Origin: Cyclospora cayetanensis
Taxonomy: Eukaryota; Apicomplexa; Conoidasida; Eucoccidiorida; Eimeriidae
Length of the DNA: 64,000 nt
Assembly (NCBI RefSeq): GCF_002999335.1
Contig: NW_020312458.1
Span: 178,133-242,132 of the forward strand
Reading direction: 5' to 3'
Part shown: piece by piece, positions 46,935 to 58,600 of the stretch
Layout: each line of letters opens with the position of its first letter
Position numbering within the stretch: position 1 is the first letter of the stretch
Translations under genes and position numbers: made by a program
The notes under the pieces: generated by a model
Database searches by the model: none
What the model was told of the DNA's origin: nothing
The model's input: only the letters and a program-made list of their open reading frames with translations

Positions 46935-48535
46935 TGATGTACATTTTAAAATATGACCCCTGAGCCTTTGCTAATTAAGATATACACACATTGCATGTTT
47001 TTTTCGACTTCCAGTAGGTCCGGCAGATACCTTGTACTTTATCTAGCGGTTCTTTTCCTGCAAAGTGTGCCACATCCCATGAAACCTCTAATGTCGTTAT
47101 TTTACCCCTAGTTTGCTGCATTGAAATATCTGCAGAGGTGCTACTGAACTTTGGAGGCACTGGGCTTTTTTCTGCAGACGTGAAAGGCATATTGCGGTCT
47201 TGGGCGGCCAAGATCGATTTACCCCAGCTAACTAATGCAGTAGCCTAGTTAAGCATGTGATACTGACTGCATCCTCAGGACCTGTTTTATGATATCTGGT
47301 GACGGTAATAGCCGTCGCAAAGAAGTTGCGCATGCTGGCCAGTCCTCCATTGCATTGCTCTGGGGCTAATAGCCCTTAGCTTTTGAGTCAGAGCAGTAAT
47401 GTCGCATGGACCATGCAAATTCCGAACAGTAAAGAGCTCCGTAGCACATTGCCAGCCTTTTTTTACGGTCTCAATGGCCGGCAGATTCAGGCTAGGGTTT
47501 TTGATACAGCAATATGGTGGCTGCCTGTTGCATATCACAGCTTGAGACCAACTACTAGAGCAACTGTAGAGATAACGAAAACTCCCATTGGCATCTTATG
47601 GTGGCTATGCACACAAATAGCTCTAATATCAAACTAAATGCCGAAGCTAGGAAATATGTTGCTTTGCAGCTGCATGGGTAATGGTTGTAGCGCTTTCTTG
47701 TCACCTTCACCAGAAAGCTTGTAGCCTCTGAATCACAACACACATTGAGAGATTTATTAACTGTCGGGTTAAAAGAAGTCTCCCGAGCATAGCCACACAG
47801 GGCTCCAACATGAGAGGAAAAGGCAGATTCCTTGCACGGTTCTAAACCATCCTGGTCTCCTGAGCAACCGGGTCCAGTGGCTCGTTGCAGCTTGGCCCAG
47901 AAGTACGCAGTGTTCATTTTACGTGTGAAGAGTTAACTGTACTCTGCATAAGCCTCCAAGGGACTCTCAATTCTTGGCTAAAGGTACCTAGTGTAGAAGA
48001 AGCTTACTGAGTGTGACTGGCCCGCTACAGTGCTGCTTGCTAACAACAGCAAGGCATTTTCGTGCTATCCTCCTTCTTTCCCACTCAGTCTAAGTTTGTG
48101 CGATTCCACCTCCTCAGACTACTACAAGACGATGCAGAAGTGATACTATGCAACTGACTTATGGATTGTATGATCGGAGAAAAAATCAACGGCGTCATAC
48201 TGGCATCAAATCAGGAGAAGTAAGTCGCCTGAGACAAGTACTCACATGATGGGACTTCTTAACCCAATCTCCATCATAATTAGAGTAGCTATGTTGGGCT
48301 CACCGACATGCTGCTGAAAAAATCAGCTTTGTCCCAAAGGGATGACTCACTCAATAAGTTACTTGGATGTCGTGGGCTGTGCTGGAGGAACACCTTCCAC
48401 TGGAAGGGTGTATTGCTGATTTTGCTTAATAGAAGCCACTGCCAAGCAAGCAAAGCATATAAAGCGGAAATAGAAGAACCCCAGAGAAATCCGATGTAAC
48501 GGGCTAAGTTATACTTGCATCCTTTCTACTGCACG
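46935..48535. other. Region with no recognisable gene
   Basis: Minus-strand frames at 47287-47538 and 47555-47917 are open for 83-120 codons but show no motif. They could be decayed retrotransposon (gag-like) sequence. Nothing is firmly supported. Confidence 0.4.
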
Positions 48536-48539
48536 AGTC

Positions 48540-48850
48540 ATACCGCCCTGAGAATATGTAGGTCATTATTTAACCGATTTGTTTGTTTCCATATAATCTT
48601 TTTTGCAGAGTAGAGTAAGCTTTATACAAGAAGACGCGGTGTTACCTGCGTCTGCGCTGGGCGGTATGCGCCGCTAGCTGTGAATGCTTAGAATGCGGAG
48701 GGTGCAGCAGCGCGCATCCTAGCTGTCTCTCTCGCTTCATGTCGGGAACTCTCAGGGACGAGTGCGGAACAAGGCTGGAGCCCTCACGGAATACAGCCAA
48801 TACTTTCCTTCAAGTTTGCACTCAGCCTACAGATCAGCGTCATAGTACGG
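48540..48850 (+). repeat. Probable 5' LTR (repeat copy D)
   Basis: Contains TTTTTTGCAGAGTAGAGTAA, GCTTTATACAAGAAGACGCG, ATGCTTAGAATGCGG and CTTCATGTCGGGAACTCTC. These are in the same order as copy C and, in part, copy E. It lies on the same strand as, and 5' to, the decayed pol sequence. No clear primer-binding site was identified after it. Confidence 0.6.
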
Positions 48851-51800
48851 AAGGAGCTCGAGCCTTGTAGTTGGTACCACTACGTGGTTCGACGCAGCGA
48901 GCTGTTCCCTGCTCATTCGCTCGTTGCGTGTAGAGTGGGGATGTCGGGAATCGCTATAACAGATGGTTGGCTTTGCTCACATTACTCGGTCATTCGCTAA
49001 TCCGACTTTCTTTGAGAATAATCCGAGAAGATATTCTCAGGCTATTAGGGTGGACATTGGCACAACGCCTGACGGGGCGGCAGAGGCTGGCCTGTGGGCT
49101 GATGTAAAAGCAGTAGCTCCAAAGCTGGTAAAAAGGCATGTGGCATGACTTGTTAGCCGACAACGTATTTACGGATGCGAATAAGGTCATGGAGACCAGA
49201 GAAAGTATGACGGATATGAGAATTGGCAAGCACTCAAAAAATTCATCGGCCGCTTGGAGAAGCACATATAGAGGTGCTCCTTGCAGTATGCTGACTGGAG
49301 GGTGAAGCCCGTCAATACTGGCTTCATGCATGTAGAAAAAGGTGTGTGCTTGCAGCGATTACTACTGTTTAAGCATTCACACATTTCCTAACTCATCGTT
49401 GTATGCAGCGGTCAGCTCATTGGCACGTTTTGGGAAATTCGGAATAGTTGAAGCATGTGAATATACCAAAAAAGTGGTGTTTCAAGCAGCATAAAGCTTT
49501 GGTTTGCGATTACCACAGCGTAGACAATACGGCTGCTTTATCAGTAGTTTTCTCCTGGACTGCCCGATGTGTCATGTCAGGTCGCCACAGAGTGGATGCC
49601 GACTCAGTTATCAGATCTAAATTCAAATGAGCCGAACACCTGCGTTTTTGACTAAGAAGAAAGAGCCAAGTCAGATTTGAGACACCATGAATATTGGAGC
49701 TATTCCACCCGTCCCAGCATACGGAATAAGGTGACCGAAAGAAAAGGCCATACGAAACCTGCTCTCCGAAGCACCCTCAGTCAGCCCCCTCACGACGCAC
49801 CTGCTGCTGCTGTGGAAGACTGGGTCGTATCATACAGAAATACAAGAGCATGTAAAGCCTAAGGCCTTGAACAACGGGCTCAGCCCAGCGGAATCAGGCT
49901 GCTTGGCGAGCCAAGAAGGCGCATCATGGAAATGAAAAGCATCAAGCAGGCTGCGGCGCATATAAGGGGGATACATTCGATAGGGCTGCAACTCAGGACC
50001 CACCACAAGTCGATTTGGAGCTGATGAACGTTTAATTATTGGCCATGAATTTCTAACGTCATTCGACACAGGATGCAAAGTGGATTTGTTATCCAAAAAT
50101 CGCTCAAAAGTGCAAACTGCTTGCTGACGCGTTGGTGCAGTCCGCAGGACTCGGGTTTGGTGACGGGAGGCAGAACTCAGGGATTACCAAGAACAGGGGT
50201 GGTTAAACGCTGCATCAAATCAGAAGGAATGGTTTATGGAATATAGAATAGACCCGTGCAGCACATCATAACCCTAGGCATACGAAATGGACGACCCAAT
50301 GAAAGGCGCAGTTACGGCCACCGCTGCACGCTGTGGTGTTCAGCGTGTCACAAAGCACTGAGCAGAGGCACCTTCTGATCTTCTCAACAAAGCGTGACTC
50401 ATCTACGGTGACTGAGATTGAGTTGGTACCTCAACGAGGTAAAGTAGAGTCTTCAAGTGGGCGGCTACGGGGTGCAGTGGGAGACGATGCTCCTGCCTAT
50501 GCAGCCCATCTTCTTGGTCTAACAAGTGATTCTTCATTAGGACACGTGATTGAGCATTTACCCGAAGAACAGTAGGAATGGGCACCCTTGGGGGAAAAGC
50601 TCGTGCTCGTGTGAAATAATGATGAGCTGGCAGCACGCTGGACACCTGCTGATTCTCTAGCACAACGTGTCGAACTGGCCCGCGTGCTGGCAACAAGCAG
50701 TATTCCGCAGTATTGGACAGCCCTCACAGCATCAACAAAGGAGTATGCAGCAGCTGAATAGTCTGTTCAGAAAAGAAAAGTTCAGGAATTAACCACCATC
50801 GCTTTGCTAACCGGACGTTGGTGCCACATATGCGGAAATGAACAAGATCATTGACACAGAAGTTCGCTATGCCGCATATTGGCGAACTACATGACATCCC
50901 ACTCAGCCTTAGAGTCCATTCGACATTTTACTTCACAAACGCTTCGTCACCAATCCTCTCTCGCTCCGTAGGAAGGCACAAAACAACATTCCACCCTCGC
51001 ACTCACAAGCTCGAGTGTGCCTGTCTGCTGTTCGAACTTACTTATGCTCCAACTGAGCTGCCCCTGTAATCCAAATTTTAGTAACACTGTCAATTGCGCG
51101 TGGAGTGCTGCTTACAATGACTGCATCTGAGGACTGCCGAATCGTTCAAGAGCACCTACCGCACGTATGGCACGCGCTGCAGCTGCACCAAGTCCTCGTC
51201 TTCACGAGACAATTGTGATGCTGATATTGGTCGCCTTGGATGCAGACATTGAACCAGATTTGGCACAGATGCAATCAAGGCGCTTGCCTTTATCAATATG
51301 CATCCGCAAGGATGTTGCAAAGCTCTATGGGCTGCCATTTTATTACCATGATATCATGCCTGAGTTTGCTAAAAATGCTGCTCCTTTGACTGGTTCACTT
51401 GCTAATAGCGCAGTGCATGACCTAGGCGGAGGTAGCTGATGGCGCATCAAGGACGCTTATCGGCCGCCTTATACACCCTCGAGTACTTACGCTACCCGAT
51501 TATGAGCGTCATTGCATTCTGACCACGATGGCAGAAGCCGAACGGTGGTGCTGTTGTCTCCTAGCGTCCTAGAAGTTTTCCAGTGCACCAAATTATTGCT
51601 TATTGTTCTCCGAAGACCAGTATCTAATGTGAGGGGGAAAATGTCGACAACCAGGACTTTAGTAGCAGCAGAATTGCTCGTGGACTTGGGCGCCTCCTGA
51701 GGTACGACTTCACAGTCAAGTATGACAAGGTCATAACCAACGTGGCTACCGGCGGGCTCTCGCGACACCACAGCAATCCACTATTGCGCAGCGCAGCCAC

Positions 51801-53869
51801 GCTCATCTGTGATGATTTAGTTTGCATCAAAGCTGCGTGTGTATTATGCTTTTCACTTCCATGCGTGCACTGAGGTATGCTAAAATCCAGAATAACAAAT
51901 GGTGAAGCACTACGGCGTTGAAGATGATCAGCTGTGTTTCAAAAACAAAGCCAGGACTCCATGGCTTGTATATTTAGCTTTATTCTGCGGTGCCGGTTCG
52001 TGCAAAGTATATCCTCATGTCTTTACAGTCAGACTATAGTTGAAAAGTTTTCACCGTCCTTTTGGTGACCTGGGATTCTGCGGCAGTGGCGTATGCACTG
52101 TCCTGCCAAAATCATCAGCAGCTGAAGCCGTGCACCGCTTGCTCGGTCCAAAGCCTCCCAGTTTGTGTACTGATCCAGACTGAACAAACTGTAGGCTTTA
52201 TCGTTTGGCTGCCCAATGTTACGGAACAGGGTTGCACCTACGTCCTTGCCGATGCTCTGCAAACATGCCCGTTTTATTCCTTGCTCCAGCCCTGTCACAG
52301 CTCAGGAACTAGCTCAATTACTCTTACATATCGTCTGACTGCTTCACGGATTTCCCAAGAGTGTCATTACACATACGGATCCACAGTCCGTTAGTGCACT
52401 CTGGCATGTCTTTGTCCCCCAAAACGCATTGACCGTGTTGTGACCATTGCAAACCACCTTGAAGCGGAAGGGCAGGCATAATACACCAACTGCACACTTT
52501 TGCATTGATTGCCACTCTGTGTCCACAAAACATCAGTTGCGTGGCTTAACTGTCTACCTTGTGTTTCATGGGTTCATTATAAAACAGTAAAATGGTCTAC
52601 CGCTAGCTCTCCCGAATTCTTGGTCAACACTTGGGAGCCCCTCTCCGAGCAGTCCCTGGACCTGATGGTCTGAGCTCAGCACCCACTCTTTGCAGCGGAG
52701 AGACTCAGATAACAACTGGATAGTGTGCACAAATGTATACGCGAAGTAAAGAGAGCCAGTACCGGAATGTGATAAGCGGAAGGCGGCTGTAAGTCTCAAG
52801 CTGGAGCTTTGGGCCTGATGGGTTGTAAATCTCTACGGTTCAGCCCGAAGGTAACTAGACGATAAAGTTCCCAGCCAGTTGGATACAAGTAGTTGTCTTC
52901 TTCTCATATATTAGTTATTTCCAAAATCTCTCGATTATCTTTAAAGCTAGAAGTGTTGCAGAACTATTAAGATTGGCTACCCAAGGAGGTTTCAAAGCTC
53001 TCTAATGATTCGCGGACCTTACCGCGCAGGCCACTGTCCCGCAAGGAGGTGATTAACTCAGAGAAAGCTGTAAAGACTCTGTAATCTGGGACAAAAGCGC
53101 CGCGGCGACACTAGACGCAAGTTGCTGGTAAAATGAGGTGACTAAAGCTAAGCCTTATCGACGAGCAGCTGCGGGCTTCGTGGCCTGTGAGATCATTTGA
53201 GGCTCTATTTCGTCAGCGCTTGGTGTCAAGAACGGTGCTCCTCGCGTTCCTCGGTAATGTTCTCTCCTCAGCATATGCTCTGCTTAGAACAACTATCTTC
53301 GCAAATGGGTCATGCTTAAAATGTCCTCTCCTAGTGTTAAGATGTTCTCTACAATCTTCCTTATGCTTCTTTTGGAGCTTCACTGTGCGGCATGCATCGG
53401 CTCTATTTGTATGTCAAAATTGCTCTGGAAGGCAAGAAAGCACTGCTGAATGAGTGCATACTCTGCTTGCCTTCATACATTCTACTCGTTTTTTGCTCTC
53501 GTAGCGAGTGGCCCACACATTTCACTGCTCTGATGATAGCTAGCCGTCGTTACATCGTAGTAGTGACGTTGGCTTGATTTTTCCCCCGTTCTAGGCTAGT
53601 GTGTGTCTTTATTGCCTTCGATTTCATTCAGGCGGATGAAGCCAGCATTTGCCTCTAGCGTCTGCACTGCTTTCACATTTCTGCCTGCTGCCTCCTGGGG
53701 TTGTGCCACTAGGGTGGGCAGTCTTCAGCGGCTCTTCACGTTTTAGTCTCAGCATACATTTACAAAGCAAGAGGGGGTGTGTTTGAAATGGCAGTAGGGG
53801 GATCCAGTGGGCTGAGCTACACTGAGTCACCTTTCCCTGGTTATATTTGAACCACAATTTGTGAGAAAT

Positions 53870-54190
53870 CGACCATTTGGTCTCTCTGTTCATACGCTTT
53901 ATTATTGCAGATTACTGCTATCTTGATACAAGAAGACGCAGCCTTGTATGTGGGTGCTCGAGATGCTGTGTGCGTCCACCTATGGATTGTCAGAGTGCTG
54001 AGAAGGTGCAGGTTTATACACCTTGGTTGCCCATCCTCCTTGATATTGGAAGTTTTGAGGGTTGTGCGCAGGTGATGGCCCCGATTTGTAAAAAGCCTTA
54101 AACTTTCTATGAGGTTTCTATTGGATTGGAAGTTCAATGTCTCCTGTGGGAGATCTTAGATGGAGCGTTACAGCCGACATGCAGAAACGG
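53870..54190 (+). repeat. Probable 3' LTR (repeat copy E)
   Basis: Contains TATTGCAGATTACTGCTATC, TTGATACAAGAAGACGCAGC and, near the end, AGATCTTAGATGGAGCGTTA, which matches the end of copy B. It lies 5.3 kb from copy D in the same orientation, a normal LTR-to-LTR distance for a Ty3/gypsy element. Confidence 0.6.
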
Positions 54191-55678
54191 GGGGAGGGGT
54201 ATGTATTTTAATATCCTGCTAGAATTTTATTGAGAAAAGGTGAAAAGTCCAAATCAAAGTTGTTTACACTTTGATTACCAAAAAGGTTAACACCGTGACT
54301 CCACGTAAATCGGCGGACATCGGTGACAGGATATCTTGCTCGCTTCATGGTTGAGCCAGATACTCTTACCATGTTTGTATGCATCGACCGACACCTAAAC
54401 AGAGCCGCCCAGTTTGAAGGAGAGTTTAGCAAGGGAATTTTTAGGCCAAGAATGCAATTTCGTATTGATTCCCAGCTGATGTTCTTTGTTTTTCAAAAGA
54501 TGACTGCTAGGAGACAGTCATAACAGCCCTCGATGGCTGTGGGAACGTTTAGGCGGGACTGCAAGCTTCCATTATGGGCAAAGGCATCACCCCGGGAAAA
54601 GGACTAAAATTAGTTAGGCCACAGCTCAAATCCAAACGAATGTTGCAGCCCCAAGCTGTTCCACATTGCTGACACCGACCCGTCTCACACATGCACGTCT
54701 CCCTGCTTGCTTGCTGTTTGCTTAGGGTCTCCAAAGGAGCGATTTGTGCATTTCAACCTCCCCCCACGTACATAAGGTCGGCCGAAGTGTTTTATAAGGC
54801 GAACTTCCTTCCATATTCTCATAGGGTTGTTCTGTTGGAATCACTGCTGGCCGAGACACGGGTTGTCTGCAGCTGCCGTCTCCGAGCCCTGCGACCCTTA
54901 GCTGGCGAGTTGCTGTTAGAGCCGACTTCGCTTGGACTTGCGTTGGAATTGTGCATCCTTCTTCAATTAGAAAGCCTTTTTGGAGTTTCATGATACGCGG
55001 AAGAACCTTTAGCCTCCTGTCTAACCCGATTTCAGCATCCTTCGGTGAGCGCGACCACGGTGTGTGCACGGTTGGTCTGTGAATCACCCGACTCTATATT
55101 GGCCAACAGCATCGGCCAGAAATACGAGTTGCTGGCAGATTTCCGCAGCCTCTATCATCTAGATCATGGAAATATTCGTCTAGTACATCGGGAAGCTGTG
55201 GCTGAGGAGCGTCTGGTTCTCCACCAACGGCCATCAACCCAGGGAACCCTGGGAAGGAAGAACACAGTGGTGCATTAGGCTCAAGTATACACAATAAGCC
55301 TGGAATCTGCACCTGAGGATATTACAGCAACTCCTTAGGCGTGGTCATAGGCATTACAATAACATCGTATGCATCCGTTTGACTTCAGGCATTGCTTTTG
55401 GCACTAGTACTGCCCTGTAGGAAGTCAGTCGGCTTGCAGCAATTCTGTGGAGGTTATTTCGAAGCGGAAGTTCTCCTTCTGCACCTTGAGGATCACCAGG
55501 TGGCATACGCCGTGCAACCGCGCAAAAGACAAATTCGATGGCGTACCTGGTGTGATGTGTCTTAGACCAAAGCTTTGATACATGTGTTTTGAGTGGGTCG
55601 CTCTTCGGCCCTCACTATTTTAGCAGTGCTTCAACATCCTCCTCTAAACGTGGGGCACGTCTATGCATTTCTTCGAGA
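54191..55678. other. Upstream region of the fatty acid/polyketide synthase gene
   Basis: Short frames only, none with a recognised domain. The synthase promoter and possibly a 5' UTR exon should lie here. The synthase frame stays open upstream of the chosen ATG to about 55.59 kb without another ATG. Confidence 0.45.
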
Positions 55679-58600
55679 ATGGCGGACATGAAGCGGAAAA
55701 TGGTGGAGGCGTCAACAGCGACTCAGTCCGATGCGTCGGAGACTACAAGTCCCTCAAGCCGGCCACTGAGTCCTCCAGTCGAAGCATTATGGAATAGGTT
55801 TTGTGGCAATCCATTCGGTACTGCATTCCAAAAGTGGGCAAAAGAAGTTCCAGATGCAGAAGCCGTGGTTTGGCTCAATGGAGAGGGGGATATTGCGGAA
55901 AGACGGACCTACAAGGAGCTGCTTGATCAAATATATACGCTGGCGGAGCACCTGGAGGACATTGGAATAAAAAGAGGAGATCGGGTGATCTTGTGCTATC
56001 CTCCAGGAATAGAATTCATCATTGCATTCTTTAGTTGCATTATTTCAGGCATCGCGGCAGTCCCCGTGTATCCTCCCGATCCCACGAAAGGAATAACGGA
56101 CATTCCTCGTTTTTGTGATATCGGAGAAAGTGCAGGAACAAAAAGAGCACTTACCTCCACGGTTTATCGCCGTGTAGCTGCTGCAATGTCGGTGGTTTCG
56201 CGGGAAAAGAGGTGGAGAGATGTGGAGTGGATCTGCACGGATACGATCAAAACAACTAGTTCGCTGAATCGCACCCCTGCGGCTCTCGATCCTCACTCCA
56301 TCGCGTTTCTTCAGGTATGCTAGGCACGTGTAAGTTGGTTTTAAAATGTTTGACGTGCATCTACTTCTGTGGGGCCCTAGTTCCAACATGATATTACTGC
56401 CAGCAGCTTGCAGCACGCCTTCACTTTTTTTGTCACCAGCGGCCTGTTTGTTGCCTCTTTTGTGCAGTTCACTTCTGGAAGTACATCTGAACCCAAAGGT
56501 GTCATGGTAACGCATTTGTCGTTGCTACACAACATGCATTTGTGCTGGAATTCCTTTGAGTTTCCAACTCACTCTGAAACCAAGGACCCTGCTGAGCAGT
56601 TTTCCACCCGCGACTATAACTTTTACGACTTGGAAGAGTTTTGGAGGAGACGACACGAGGTGTCAACGACGCGTCGAGGACACAGAGTTCGAGCATTTTC
56701 ATGGTTACCAGTCTATCACGATATGGGGTGAGCACCGCCGTTGTAGCTGGTGCAGTCTAAGGGTGTGTGTTTTCGCTCGGCGTTACGCAGGAAGCGCTTC
56801 TCTGTATTGAATATATACTTTGCGAACAACTGGTCACAGTGTCTCTAATTCAAATGGCATGCGTGTGCTGCGCCCACAGGCTTATTGGCTTCGTCTGTTG
56901 TCCATTATTCTGTGGAGCTGCTCTATATCAAATGTCGCCAATAGACTTCATCCGACGGCCGTGGGTGTGGCTTAAAGCCATGAGCCAGTACGACTGCGTC
57001 TGCAGTGCTGCCCCTAACTTCGCCTTCGGCTTAGTGACGCGAAAAATGCCTGAAAATATTTATGCTCAACTGGATCTATCCCGCGTCACCGGAATCTTAT
57101 CTGGAGCTGAGCCTGTTCGTAGACAGACAGTGGAGCAGTTCGTCGAGGTGCGCAAAGCTTCCTTCGGCCAAGAAAGCCCCTGCACCCCTCTAGGTTCGAG
57201 CGCTGCGCGCTCAGCCTGATTGATTGCGAACTGCCCACCTTACTATCTGCTGCCTCTATTGCGTGATGCACCTCTGTATTCTCAGAAATTCGGTCCGAAG
57301 GGTATCAAGCCGTCTACTGTGGCACCGGCATACGGCCTCGCCGAGCATACGCTTATCGTCACAGGCAAAGGGAACTGGCAAGCCAAGGCCAACGTACTCT
57401 ACGTTGATGCGCTCACACTGAGAGCTGAGCGCAAAGTAAAAGTTTTCACCGAGGAGGAAGCTGCTTTACGGCCTGCGGGCGAAGTTCAAGACGTAGTGAG
57501 CTGCGGCTTCCCATTCGAAGGTGTTACTGGTGAGTTTTGCCCTTTTGAGTGCCATAAAATTAGGTGGCGCGCCAAAAGGCAGTGCAAAGTAGGCAGAACC
57601 ATTTGCTCTCTGCTGTGATGCTTGCAGTAAAAATCGTGGACACCGAGACGAACAAAGAATTGCCCGAAGGGCATGTTGGGGAAATCATTGCATTCAGTGA
57701 ATCTGTGGCTCTAGGATACTTCAACAAGCCCGAGCAAACTGAGCTCGCATTTCGCGTGTCCATAATCGACTTACAGGGAAATCGCACGCCTGCTACTGGA
57801 CTTCGCACGGGAGATTGTGGGTTTTTGTACCACGGTCAACTGTATGTAACAGGACGGTTCAAGGACATTATTATCATAAGAGGACGCAATTACTATCCTC
57901 CAGATATTGAAGAGGCAGTTCTAGAGGTTCCTCAGATTCGGCCAGGGTGCGTCGCTGCTTTTGCAATTGAGGCCGATTCCAATGAAGTTTTGGGGATCGC
58001 TGCTGAGCTTCGCGTGGAGGATGGCTTGAAGGGTGTCTGGGCTCGTGTTCGCCGACAGCTCTTTGACAGGAGCAGCTACGATCAAATTGTAAAAAACATT
58101 TGCCGCGTAATTGCTACGGCTACCGGTCTGAGTGTGCATATGGTGTGGCTCCTAAAGCCTCGCAGTTTACCAAAGACCAGCAGTGGTAAGCTGAGGAGGT
58201 CTCTAGCTCGCGATAAGCTGCTGGATGGCAGCCTTGATGGCGTCCTCCACACGTACACCCACCACGTCCATCCGGTCGAAGCTTCGTCAAGCGCGGCAAG
58301 AACAGGGTGTCAGGCTCCTACCAAATCTCCTACCCAGCAGCTGTCGGAATCTGCGCACAAGGGACATGAAGAAGCAGCACAGACGCACGAGACGGTGTTG
58401 AAAACTGTCAGAGACGCAGTAATCGACGCTGCGAAAAATGTGCTAGGAGATGACGGCGAACTTCCAGACATGCAGGCCCCCTTGCATGAGCTGGGAGTGG
58501 ATTCCATTGCTGCAGTGGAACTAGCGGAGCTTGTTTCCGAAAAGTTGAACATCGATATCGAGCCGACGCTGATGTTCAACTACCCAACAATGGAGGATAT

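Larger units (their letters stand above)
48540..54190 (+). mobile_element. Decayed Ty3/gypsy-type LTR retrotransposon
   Basis: Plus-strand fragments follow gag-pol order but switch frame and contain stops. A zinc-knuckle-like CHICGNEQDH lies at about 50.82 kb. The thumb/connection of a reverse transcriptase lies at 51.12-51.41 kb, with VQEHLPHVWHAL then GLPFYYHDIMPEFAKNAAPL. The end of RNase H and the spacer lies at about 51.68-51.77 kb (RLLRYDFTVKYDKV, then GGLSR where functional elements read ADxLSR). Integrase pieces lie at 52.07-52.45 kb (FIVWLPNVTEQG, HTDPQS) and 52.55-52.85 kb. The polymerase YxDD motif is not found where expected, just before 51.13 kb. Direct copies of the dispersed repeat at 48.6 and 53.9 kb would be its LTRs. 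No part is functional. Confidence 0.75.
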
